Shown: positions 1 through 6,721 of the stretch, in pieces | Layout of the letters: each line of letters opens with the position of its first letter | Position numbering within the stretch: position 1 is the first letter of the stretch | DNA from: Bog-756 sp038210245 | GTDB lineage: Bacteria; Actinomycetota; Acidimicrobiia; Acidimicrobiales; RAAP-2 | Length of the DNA stretch: 12,879 nucleotides | NCBI GenBank assembly: GCA_038210245.1 | Contig: JBBQWW010000096.1 | Span: forward strand, 1 to 12,879 | Direction: 5' to 3' | Notes under the pieces: generated by a model | Databases searched by the model: none | What the model was told of the DNA's origin: nothing | What the model saw: only the letters and a program-made list of their open reading frames with translations | Program-made: the position numbers and the translations under genes

Positions 1-1
1 C

Positions 2-202
2 GGCCTCCAGTTCCACCCCGAGGTCACCAGGGAGATCGTGGAGCACTGGGTGGGTAACGCCCAGGCCAGAGGCCACCTCGATCCGGGCCAGGCCGAAGAC
101 CTCCTCGGCGGCTTCGATGCCGACGGTGCCGGTCCGGAGGAACAGACCGCTCAACTGTTGACCGGCTTCCTCCAACGCATTTGGTCGGAGCCGAAGGGCT
201 AA
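2..202 (+). CDS. Class I glutamine amidotransferase, C-terminal fragment (5' end outside window)
   Basis: The open frame enters from the left edge and stops with TAA at 200-202, leaving the last 66 residues. It opens with GLQFHPEVT, the hallmark end of class I (triad) glutamine amidotransferase domains, in which the His and Glu of HPE complete the Cys-His-Glu triad that releases ammonia from glutamine. The rest (VEHWVGNAQARG followed by an Asp/Glu/Gly-rich tail) resembles stand-alone amidotransferases related to the GMP synthase glutaminase half. The catalytic Cys lies outside the window. No synthetase domain follows, so this is a free-standing amidotransferase or the last domain of a protein whose other parts lie upstream. 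The exact substrate cannot be told. Confidence 0.8.
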   Translation, partial: GLQFHPEVTREIVEHWVGNAQARGHLDPGQAEDLLGGFDADGAGPEEQTAQLLTGFLQRIWSEPKG

Positions 203-381
203 GACCCCACCAGGTCGCCAGCGTGGACCACCGTCAGAACTTGCCCCTGAACAGGGAGAACCGTCCGCTCTTTTGCAGGAGGGTCGCAGGTCCCTTGGCC
301 CTCCAGGCAGCCGCCCGTCCGGTCCCGGCCGTCTCGTGGCCACCTCGCGGGTTGCGCCAGCCTCCCTCACGTGGTTTGCTA
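203..381. other. Intergenic region upstream of the groEL control region
   Basis: No convincing gene is seen between the amidotransferase stop and the groEL operator. A possible hairpin pairs GGAGGG (278-283) with CCCTCC (299-304) across a 15-nt loop and might end the upstream transcript; it has no T-run and is weak. The open frame starting at 181 on the + strand is Pro/Arg-rich and looks non-coding. Confidence 0.4.
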
Positions 382-408
382 TTAGCACTCGACCTTGCAG
401 AGTGCTAA
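377..408 (+). promoter_or_regulatory. CIRCE operator (HrcA site) overlapping a probable extended -10 of groEL
   Basis: TTAGCACTC (382-390), nine bases, then GAGTGCTAA (400-408) is a perfect match to the CIRCE inverted repeat bound by the heat-shock repressor HrcA. Immediately upstream, TG-C-TATTAG (377-385) fits an extended -10 element, so its last four bases lie inside the left CIRCE arm. A bound repressor would then cover the -10 and the start of transcription. No -35 at normal spacing is clear. The CIRCE call is direct; HrcA itself is not in the window. Confidence 0.95.
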
Positions 409-427
409 CGACACGGAGGAACACCAG

Positions 428-2050
<1,623 letters not shown>

Positions 2051-2097
2051 GTCGGATCGCCGGCTACCCCCCGAGGGGTACCTACCGGCAACAACGT

Positions 2098-2129
2098 CAC
2101 GAAGGGCGCCCCACGGGGCGCCCTTCGTG
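2098..2129 (+). terminator. Hairpin terminator after groEL, without a U-tract
   Basis: CACGAAGGGCGCCCC (2098-2112) is followed after AC by its exact reverse complement (2115-2129), a perfect 15-bp stem with a minimal loop, 47 bp past the groEL stop. No T-run follows, as is common for hairpin terminators in high-GC actinobacteria. It separates groEL from hemQ. Confidence 0.75.
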
Positions 2130-2181
2130 CATTCCCGGGCCGCCCGCGCCATCGCCGGCCGTCCTCTACCGGGGGGAGCCG

Positions 2182-2197
2182 TACACTGGGGGACGTG
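2182..2197 (+). promoter_or_regulatory. -10-like element predicting a leaderless hemQ mRNA
   Basis: TACACT (2182-2187) ends 7 nt before the GTG start of hemQ (2195-2197), which places the expected first transcribed base at or next to the start codon. The only purine-rich stretch (GGGGG) is too close to the GTG to act as a normal ribosome binding site. No good -35 is seen. The start point is predicted from spacing only. Confidence 0.55.
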
Positions 2198-2911
2198 ACT
2201 GAACCCCTCGTTCCCTCGGTCGGCTGGGGCGTGCTCCACCTGTTCTGCAAACTGCCCGAGGTGTCGGCCCCCGGTGGTGGCCCCCGAGTCAGCCGCCAGG
2301 CCGTCATGCTGGCGGTGAAGGCGGCCGAGGCCGACGGCCTGCAGGTGGTGTCGGTGGCCATGCTGGGCCACAAGGCCGACCTCGGTTTCATGGCCCTGGG
2401 CGCCGACCACTGGCGCCTGCGCCGCTTCCAGTCCGACCTACAGGCCGCAGGACTGGTGGTGGTGGACTCCTACGTCTCCCTCACCGAGGTGTCGGAGTAC
2501 GCCGCCGGGCTCCCCGAGGAGATGAAGCAGACCCGTCTCCACCCCGATCTGCCCCCCGAGGGCATGACCGCCTTCTGCTTCTATCCCATGTCCAAGCGGC
2601 GGGGAGAGACCGAGGGGTCCAACTGGTTCTCCATGCCCTTCGAGGAGCGCAAGGAGATGATGTACGGGCACGGCGCCGCCGGCCGGGCCTTCAGAGGACG
2701 GATCGTCCAGCTCATCACCGGCTCCACCGGTATCGACGACTGGGAGTGGGGGGTGACCCTGTTCGGAGTCCACCCTGACGACCTGAAGGACTGCGTCTAC
2801 ACCATGCGGTTCGACGAGGGTTCGGCCCGGTTCGCCGAGTTCGGTCCCTTCCTCACCGGCATGGTGGCCCCCGTCGATCAGGTGCTGGCCCAGGTGGCAC
2901 CAGATGAGTGA
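2195..2911 (+). CDS. hemQ: Coproheme decarboxylase HemQ/ChdC (chlorite dismutase family)
   Basis: Last enzyme of the coproporphyrin-dependent haem route: it uses hydrogen peroxide to decarboxylate two propionates of Fe-coproporphyrin III and yields haem b in the cytoplasm. The 238-residue protein shows the C-terminal chlorite-dismutase-like half clearly. FYPMSKRR (129-136) holds Tyr130, matching the catalytic radical Tyr, with Met132 in the YPMS context of ChdC. NWFSMPFEERKEMM (143-156) leads into YGHG, where His159 fits the proximal haem ligand. GVTLFGVHPDDLKDCVYTMRFDEGSARFAEFGPF is typical of the family. GTG 2195 fits the family N-terminus. The last 8 nt overlap the start of larE (ATGAGTGA), so the two are almost surely co-translated. 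A true chlorite dismutase is unlikely given the YPMS motif. Confidence 0.93.
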   Translation: MTEPLVPSVGWGVLHLFCKLPEVSAPGGGPRVSRQAVMLAVKAAEADGLQVVSVAMLGHKADLGFMALGADHWRLRRFQSDLQAAGLVVVDSYVSLTEVSEYAAGLPEEMKQTRLHPDLPPEGMTAFCFYPMSKRRGETEGSNWFSMPFEERKEMMYGHGAAGRAFRGRIVQLITGSTGIDDWEWGVTLFGVHPDDLKDCVYTMRFDEGSARFAEFGPFLTGMVAPVDQVLAQVAPDE

Positions 2912-3806
2912 GCACCACTCCGGCGGCGACCTCGAGGGGTTGCGGGCCGGACTGAAGCGGATCGGTCCGCTGGTGGTGGCCTTCAGCGGCGGGGCCGACT
3001 CGGCCTTCCTGGCCTGGGTAGCCACCGACACGCTGGGGTCCGACCAGGTCCGATGCGTGACCGCCGTCTCCCCGTCCTTGGCCCCAGAGGAGCTGGCCGA
3101 CTGCCGGGAGCTGGCCCGCGAGTGGGGGCTGGCCTACATCGAGGTGGTGACCGACGAGCTGGCCGACCCCGCCTACTCGGCCAACGACGGCTCACGCTGC
3201 TTCCACTGCAAGTCGACGCTGATGGAGGCCCTGGTCCCTCTGGCCGTGCCCGGATCCGGGGTCGAAGGCGCCAGCGGTGACCCCGCCGGAAAGGCCGCCA
3301 CCGTGGTGCTCGGGGTCAACCTCGACGACCTCGGTGACCACCGGCCCGGTCAGCAGGCTGCGGCCGGGGCCGGGGCCCGCTTCCCCCTGGTGGAGTCCGG
3401 CTTCACCAAAGCCGGGGTGAGGGAGTGGTCGAGGCAGTTGGGCCTGCGCACATGGGACAAGCCGGCCGCCGCCTGCCTGGCCTCGCGCGTGCCCTACGGC
3501 ACGCCGGTGACCCTGGGCACCCTTCGATCGGTGGCCGAGTCCGAGTCGGCGCTCCGGGCCCTGGGCTTCGCCCAGCTGCGGGTCCGCCACTACGGCGACA
3601 CGGCCCGCATCGAGGTCCCGACCGAGGACCTGGTCGCCGTGGTGGCCCGTCGAGACGAGGTCAGCGCCGCCGTGCACGGCGCCGGCTACCGCTATGTGAC
3701 CCTGGACCTCGACGGCTTCCGCTCCGGCAACCTCAACGACGCCCTGCGCGACGGGGAGGCTGGGTCCACCGGGTCGACACCTGCGGCCACCGGGAGCACC
3801 CGGTGA
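2904..3806 (+). CDS. larE: ATP-dependent sacrificial sulfur transferase LarE (NPN cofactor synthesis)
   Basis: LarE adenylates a carboxylate of pyridinium-3,5-biscarboxylic acid mononucleotide and then donates sulfur; two rounds give the dithio-acid that chelates nickel in the pincer cofactor of lactate racemase-type enzymes. The 300-residue product has a PP-loop ATP site, FSGGADSAF (27-35). RCFHCK (98-103), GVNLDDLGDHRPG and PLVESGFTKAGVREWSRQLGL are typical of LarE. DKPAAACLASRVPYGT (185-200) carries Cys191, which aligns with Cys176 of Lactiplantibacillus plantarum LarE, the sulfur source that becomes dehydroalanine. No C-terminal CxxC is present, which argues against the [4Fe-4S] LarE type. 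The Ser/Thr/Gly tail (about 288-300) looks unstructured. It starts inside the hemQ end (8-nt overlap) and its stop overlaps the next gene's start. Confidence 0.93.
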   Translation: MSEHHSGGDLEGLRAGLKRIGPLVVAFSGGADSAFLAWVATDTLGSDQVRCVTAVSPSLAPEELADCRELAREWGLAYIEVVTDELADPAYSANDGSRCFHCKSTLMEALVPLAVPGSGVEGASGDPAGKAATVVLGVNLDDLGDHRPGQQAAAGAGARFPLVESGFTKAGVREWSRQLGLRTWDKPAAACLASRVPYGTPVTLGTLRSVAESESALRALGFAQLRVRHYGDTARIEVPTEDLVAVVARRDEVSAAVHGAGYRYVTLDLDGFRSGNLNDALRDGEAGSTGSTPAATGSTR

Positions 3807-4042
3807 TCCGGGTCCGGGTCCGCCTGACCTTCCCCGAAACACTGGTCCGGGAGCCCATCATCGCCCGCATGGTCAAGGAGCTGGACATCGTCCCCAACAT
3901 CCGCCGGGCCGACGTGGGTGAGGCCGACGGATGGATCATCTGTGAGCTGGACGGGGACGGTGCCACCATCGACCGGGCCGTCGAGTGGCTGCGGGGAGAG
4001 GGAGTCCGGGTCGATCTGCTGGGAGACGTGGTCGAAAGCTGA
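3803..4042 (+). CDS. Small NIL-domain protein coupled to larE
   Basis: The product has 79 residues. Its GTG start (3803-3805) overlaps the larE stop codon as GTGA, so translation is probably coupled. The sequence follows the NIL-domain pattern, a ferredoxin-like fold first described at the C-terminus of the methionine importer ATPase MetN: RLTFPETLVREPIIARMVKE (8-27), then IVPNIRRADVGEADGWIICEL (29-49) and DRAVEWLRGEGVRVDLL (57-73). It is a single domain with no ATPase, membrane or 4Fe-4S region. In MetN the domain senses or binds methionine; in stand-alone proteins its ligand is mostly unknown. Its only Cys is Cys48. A role in LarE's sulfur or nickel chemistry is possible from position alone and is inference. 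Confidence 0.85.
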   Translation: MIRVRVRLTFPETLVREPIIARMVKELDIVPNIRRADVGEADGWIICELDGDGATIDRAVEWLRGEGVRVDLLGDVVES

Positions 4043-4117
4043 CCTCGTCCGGGGCGCCTCGCCCGGGCCGACGGCGACTGGGCGCTCCGAACGGGTGTTC
4101 CCGCCCGAGGGGCCGGA

Positions 4118-4297
4118 CTACTCCGTGTCCCGGATGGTCCACCCCGCACCCGACACCTTGCGGGGCTCGTAGAACAGGCACCCTTCGGGGCAGGCGAACG
4201 GGATCTGCTCGTTGGCCCCTACCCGGCAGCGCTCGAGTTTCTCCTCGTGGGCGGTGGTCTGCATGATGTAGTGACGGCAATCCTCGCGAACGGACAC
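4118..4297 (-). CDS. Small Cys-rich hypothetical protein (CPEGC motif)
   Basis: A short frame of 59 codons on the minus strand. From GTG 4297 it reads VSVREDCRHYIMQTT, then KLERCRVGANEQIPFACPEGC (20-40), then LFYEPRKVSGAGWTIRD and TAG. It has four Cys (7, 24, 36, 40) and one His (9) near the first Cys, arranged C-x-H, C, CPEGC, which suggests a small metal-binding module. The composition, including the FACPEGCLFYEPRKVSGAGW block, looks like real conserved protein, and the frame stays open further upstream. The start is uncertain: ATG 4264 would lose Cys7 and the DCRHY motif, and no clear Shine-Dalgarno is seen before GTG 4297. It diverges from the NUDIX gene, and its end faces the NIL-domain gene. 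I do not recognise a named family or function. Confidence 0.65.
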   Translation of the reverse strand: MSVREDCRHYIMQTTAHEEKLERCRVGANEQIPFACPEGCLFYEPRKVSGAGWTIRDTE

Positions 4298-4336
4298 GCC
4301 CCAGTCTGCCCGATGGATGCGGTCCAGCGTGGGCAG

Positions 4337-4356
4337 AGGGTAGCGTCGGATGCGTG
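4337..4356. promoter_or_regulatory. Overlapping divergent -10 boxes between the Cys-rich gene and the NUDIX gene
   Basis: On the + strand, TAGCGT (4341-4346) ends 7 nt before the NUDIX start GTG 4354, predicting a leaderless message. On the - strand, TACCCT (complement of 4337-4342) shares the TA at 4341-4342 and would drive the Cys-rich gene with a leader of roughly 30 nt. Neither side shows a clear -35. The call rests on spacing and consensus alone. Confidence 0.45.
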
Positions 4357-5052
4357 GATCCCGTCCCCTCCGTCAAGCAGCTCCTCCGGTGGAGCGAGGC
4401 CTTGGCCGGCATCGCCCGAACCGGGCTGGGCTTCACCGAGTCCCTCTACGAGCAGGAGCGCTTCGAAGAGGTGCTCCGGGTGGCGGCCGACATCCGTGTG
4501 GCCGTCGACCACGGAGCGGTGGGCGCTGAGGACGCTGAGGGCCTGGTGGAAGAGTGGCTGGCCTCGGTGGGCAAAGGCGTCCCCGGCTATGTGACCCCCA
4601 AGGTGGCCGTCGGGGCTGCCGTAGGCAACGACCAGGGCGAGATGCTCCTCGTCCAGCGGGCCGACTCCGGCGTCTGGCTCTACCCCACCGGCTGGGCCGA
4701 CGTGGGCTACTCCGCCGCTGAAGTGGTGGTGAAGGAGGTCGAGGAGGAGACCGGCATCGAGTGCGAGGTAGTCCGACTCATCGCCGTGCTGGACGGGCTC
4801 CGGATCGGCATGAGCCGCATCCCCCTCTACTCCCTGGTGTTCCAGTGCCGGGCCATCGGTGGCGAGCTCAAGGCCCACCCGCTGGAGACCGCCGACGTCG
4901 GATGGTTCGCCCTCGACCGGCTGCCCTTTCCCCTGGCCGGTGCCGAGCGGTGGGGTGAGCATGTCTTCTCCGCCCTGCGGGGGGACCCCATCGAGGTGCT
5001 CTACGACTCGGTCCGATCGCCCATCTGGCGCGGGGATCCGGACAGAGCCTGA
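4354..5052 (+). CDS. NUDIX hydrolase with N-terminal helical NUDIX-associated domain
   Basis: The 232-residue product has two parts. Residues 1-72 are a helical extension (QLLRWSEALAGIARTGLGFTESLYEQERFEEVLRVA and onward) of the type found N-terminal to NUDIX hydrolases that act on nucleoside diphosphates linked to another moiety. Residues 80-225 form the NUDIX fold. The NUDIX box spans 113-135 (GWADVGYSAAEVVVKEVEEETGI). It fits Gx5Ex7REUxEExGU except that the first Glu is Tyr119 and the Arg is Lys127; the metal-binding EVEEE core (128-132) is intact. Expected chemistry is Mg-dependent pyrophosphate cleavage of an X-linked nucleotide; the substrate is not predictable. GTG 4354 was chosen because the N-terminal domain begins there and a -10-like box lies 7 nt before it. 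A GNAT gene follows 75 bp downstream. Confidence 0.88.
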   Translation: MDPVPSVKQLLRWSEALAGIARTGLGFTESLYEQERFEEVLRVAADIRVAVDHGAVGAEDAEGLVEEWLASVGKGVPGYVTPKVAVGAAVGNDQGEMLLVQRADSGVWLYPTGWADVGYSAAEVVVKEVEEETGIECEVVRLIAVLDGLRIGMSRIPLYSLVFQCRAIGGELKAHPLETADVGWFALDRLPFPLAGAERWGEHVFSALRGDPIEVLYDSVRSPIWRGDPDRA

Positions 5053-5113
5053 GTCCCGCCCAGGGCCCTGCCGACCGGGCGGGCCATCCCCGGGCCGGGG
5101 CGGAAGCCCTCAC

Positions 5114-5130
5114 TACACTCGCTGCCTGTG
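5114..5130 (+). promoter_or_regulatory. -10-like element predicting a leaderless GNAT-gene mRNA
   Basis: TACACT (5114-5119) ends 8 nt before GTG 5128, the same hexamer and near-identical spacing as at hemQ. No Shine-Dalgarno precedes the GTG and no clear -35 is present. Confidence 0.5.
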
Positions 5131-5616
5131 CCTACCGACCCCCGCCCCGACGCTCCCGCCGCCGGGGTGACCGTGACCGAGGCCACCGAGGTCTCCGACG
5201 AGCTGGTCGAGGCGTTCGCCCGCCTCATCCCGCAGCTCTCGTCGTCCTCACCGCCCCCGGGGCGGCCCGAGCTCCAGGAGATGGTGGATTCGGCGGCCTC
5301 GATCGTGCTGATGGCCCGGGACGGCTCGGGGGAGGTGGTCGGGTCGCTGACCCTGGCCCTGTTCCGGGTGCCCACCGGCCTGCGGGCCTGGATCGAGGAT
5401 GTGGTGGTCGACGGGTCGGCGCGAGGCTCCGGGGCCGGCGCTGCCCTGGTCGAGGCGGCGGTGGACCGGGCTGCCGCCGCGGGAGCCCGCACGGTCGACC
5501 TGACCTCCCGGCCCAGCCGCCAAGCGGCCAACCGGCTCTACGTGCGCATGGGCTTCGAGCTCCGGACCACCAACGTGTACCGGAAGACGTCCGAAGACCC
5601 GACCCAAGGTTCGTAG
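5128..5616 (+). CDS. GNAT-family N-acetyltransferase
   Basis: The 162-residue protein has a single acetyltransferase domain (about 14-155) that would move an acetyl group from acetyl-CoA to an amine of unknown identity. The core strand IEDVVVDGSARGSGAG (89-104) contains the acetyl-CoA pyrophosphate-binding loop RGSGAG (99-104), followed by helix AALVEAAVDRAAAAGA. Motif B is seen as SRQAANRLYVRMGFE (130-144), with Tyr138 in the usual general-acid position. The first 13 residues are Pro/Ala-rich and probably disordered. GTG 5128 was taken as start because no later in-frame start keeps strand 1 and a -10-like TACACT lies 8 nt upstream. It shares direction with the NUDIX gene but probably has its own promoter. 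Confidence 0.9.
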   Translation: MPTDPRPDAPAAGVTVTEATEVSDELVEAFARLIPQLSSSSPPPGRPELQEMVDSAASIVLMARDGSGEVVGSLTLALFRVPTGLRAWIEDVVVDGSARGSGAGAALVEAAVDRAAAAGARTVDLTSRPSRQAANRLYVRMGFELRTTNVYRKTSEDPTQGS

Positions 5617-5800
5617 CCTTCCCAGGCCTTCGGACTCGGGGCCGTCCCGGAGTTCCCGGGCACCCTGCCACCGTCAAGGAGGTGCTGCAGGAGCAGCCAG
5701 GTGCAGTGTCCTCACCGGCTGCGGGCCAGGAGTTCTTCCACCGAGTCGGCGGCGACCGGGGCGCCATCGACTTGTCGTCCCGGCCGACCGCTCCAGTCGG
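5617..5800. other. Intergenic stretch between GNAT and the SRPBCC pseudogene
   Basis: A weak hairpin with a one-base bulge (5644-5663, core CCCGG-AGTTC-CCGGG) may end the GNAT transcript; it has no T-run. On the minus strand a frame reading VAADSVEELLARSR stops with TGA at 5712-5714 and looks protein-like, but it has no start of its own and lies past the repaired end of the SRPBCC gene. No confident gene is called. Confidence 0.3.
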
Positions 5801-6305
5801 TTACGCCGACCGGGTCGGTGACACGGACCCCAGCCGGGTGGCGAGGGCGAGCAGCCCGGCGTCCCATCCACCGGGTGAACCCACTGCGTCCCGCATCTGC
5901 TCCCAGCCGTCACCGTGGTGGTCGATCTTCCGGTGTTCCAACTCCACCCGCGTCCGGTCCGGTGCCTCGGAGCTGAAGCGCACCTCGACCTCGCTGGTCC
6001 GGGGTCCGGGTGGGATCGGTCTCCAGCGTCCACTGCAGGCTAACGTCCCACGAGATCACGATGCGGTGGGGCGGCTCGAAGGCCAGGACCCGGGCCCACC
6101 GGCACTCGCTGCCGTCGGTGCCCCGGTCATAGACATGGCCACCCACGCGGGGCTCGAACACCATCTCAGCCAGCTCACCCTCCAGAATGTGGTGTTCCGG
6201 GGGCCACCAGCTCCCGATGTCCTCGGTGAACACGGTGAAGGCCCGGTCGATGGGCACCTCCACCACGATGGACGACTGCACGGCGGTACTTCCGGTCTCA
6301 GACAT
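5801..6305 (-). pseudogene. SRPBCC/AHSA1-type protein gene, frameshifted by a 7-bp tandem duplication
   Basis: From ATG 6305 the first 101 codons read as a clear SRPBCC (START-like, AHSA1) protein: SSIVVEVPIDRAFTVFTEDI, GSWWPPEHH, FEPRVGGHVYDRGTDGSECRWARVLAFEPPHRIVISWD. At 5996-6009 the 7-mer GGTCCGG (+ strand) occurs twice in tandem. Removing one copy rejoins DPTRT to SEVEVRFSSEAPDRTRVELEH in the next frame, and the reading continues through HHGDGWEQMRDAVGSPGGWDAGLL to a stop at 5801-5803. The repaired protein would have 165 residues, normal for the family. As it stands, the frame runs on to a stop at 5910 with a nonsense tail and loses the C-terminal helix. The gene overlaps arsR by 8 nt. 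Family members are cavity-forming ligand-binding proteins of varied function; the ligand here is unknown. Confidence 0.85.
5996..6009. repeat. Exact 7-bp tandem duplication (GGTCCGG x2)
   Basis: GGTCCGG at 5996-6002 is directly followed by GGTCCGG at 6003-6009. The extra seven bases shift the minus-strand SRPBCC frame by +1. Deleting either copy restores an unbroken family-typical protein, so the duplication is the likely cause of the break. Confidence 0.9.
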
Positions 6306-6633
6306 GGGCGTTCCTTCTCTCGTTGTTGGCCAGTTCTTGCTCAGCGACGTCCCTGAAGGCCTGGAGCGCGGTACCCCAGAACCGGTCGAGGTACTCCCGT
6401 AGGGCCCCGATCCCCGTCGGATCGATCCGGTAGATGCGCCGGCTGCCCTCGGCCCGGTCGATCACCAGCCCGGCTTCCTTCAGCACCCGGAGGTGCTGAG
6501 AGACGGCCGGTCGACTCACCGGCACCTGCTCGGCCAGCTCCCCCACCGCCTGGGGCCGTTCAGCCAGTCGCTCGAACAGCTCCCGTCGGGTCGGGTCGGC
6601 GAGGGCCGCCAGGGCCAGAGTGTTAGTTGTCAC
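6298..6633 (-). CDS. ArsR-family winged-helix transcriptional regulator
   Basis: A 111-residue single-domain repressor. The winged helix-turn-helix is plain: ALADPTRRELFERLAERPQAVGELAEQVPVSRPAVSQHLRVLKEAGLVIDRAEGSRRIYRI (about 10-70), with the recognition helix in SRPAVSQHLRVL. The protein has no cysteine at all and lacks the ELCVC metal site of classical ArsR/SmtB sensors, so it probably does not sense arsenite or soft metals through thiols. It belongs to the ArsR branch commonly paired with SRPBCC/AHSA1 genes. Its stop overlaps the SRPBCC start by 8 nt (ATGTCTGA), indicating translational coupling. GTG 6633 was chosen because a full promoter ends 7 nt upstream and MTTNTLALAALADPTRR is a typical N-terminus. 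Autorepression is likely through the palindrome over its start codon. Confidence 0.93.
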   Translation of the reverse strand: MTTNTLALAALADPTRRELFERLAERPQAVGELAEQVPVSRPAVSQHLRVLKEAGLVIDRAEGSRRIYRIDPTGIGALREYLDRFWGTALQAFRDVAEQELANNERRNAHV

Positions 6634-6669
6634 TTACCGTAAGTTACTGCTTACCCCATTGGGTGTCAA
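6632..6669 (-). promoter_or_regulatory. arsR promoter (TTGACA-N17-TAACTT) with palindromic operator at the start codon
   Basis: On the minus strand a consensus -35 TTGACA (6669-6664) is followed after exactly 17 nt by -10 TAACTT (6646-6641), and 7 nt later by the GTG start (6633). Transcription should therefore begin at or beside the start codon, giving a leaderless mRNA. A perfect inverted repeat, ACTTAC-C-GTAAGT (6632-6644), covers the -10 downstream part, the start point and the first bases of the start codon. This is a good candidate operator for self-repression. Further GTAA(G) copies upstream may extend the site. Confidence 0.8.
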
Positions 6670-6721
6670 CGGAGGCCACAACGAGTTCCGTTTCCACGGC
6701 TGTCGGGCATGCTGGTCCCCG

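Noticed and set aside
395..427. Upstream ATG for groEL (11 extra residues)
   Set aside because: It lies within the CIRCE operator and lacks a ribosome site; ATG 428 has GGAGGA and the conserved MAK start.
5682..6356. 224-codon plus-strand frame across the SRPBCC gene
   Set aside because: It is the complement of the SRPBCC/arsR coding strand. It stays open only because of GC bias and has no motifs.
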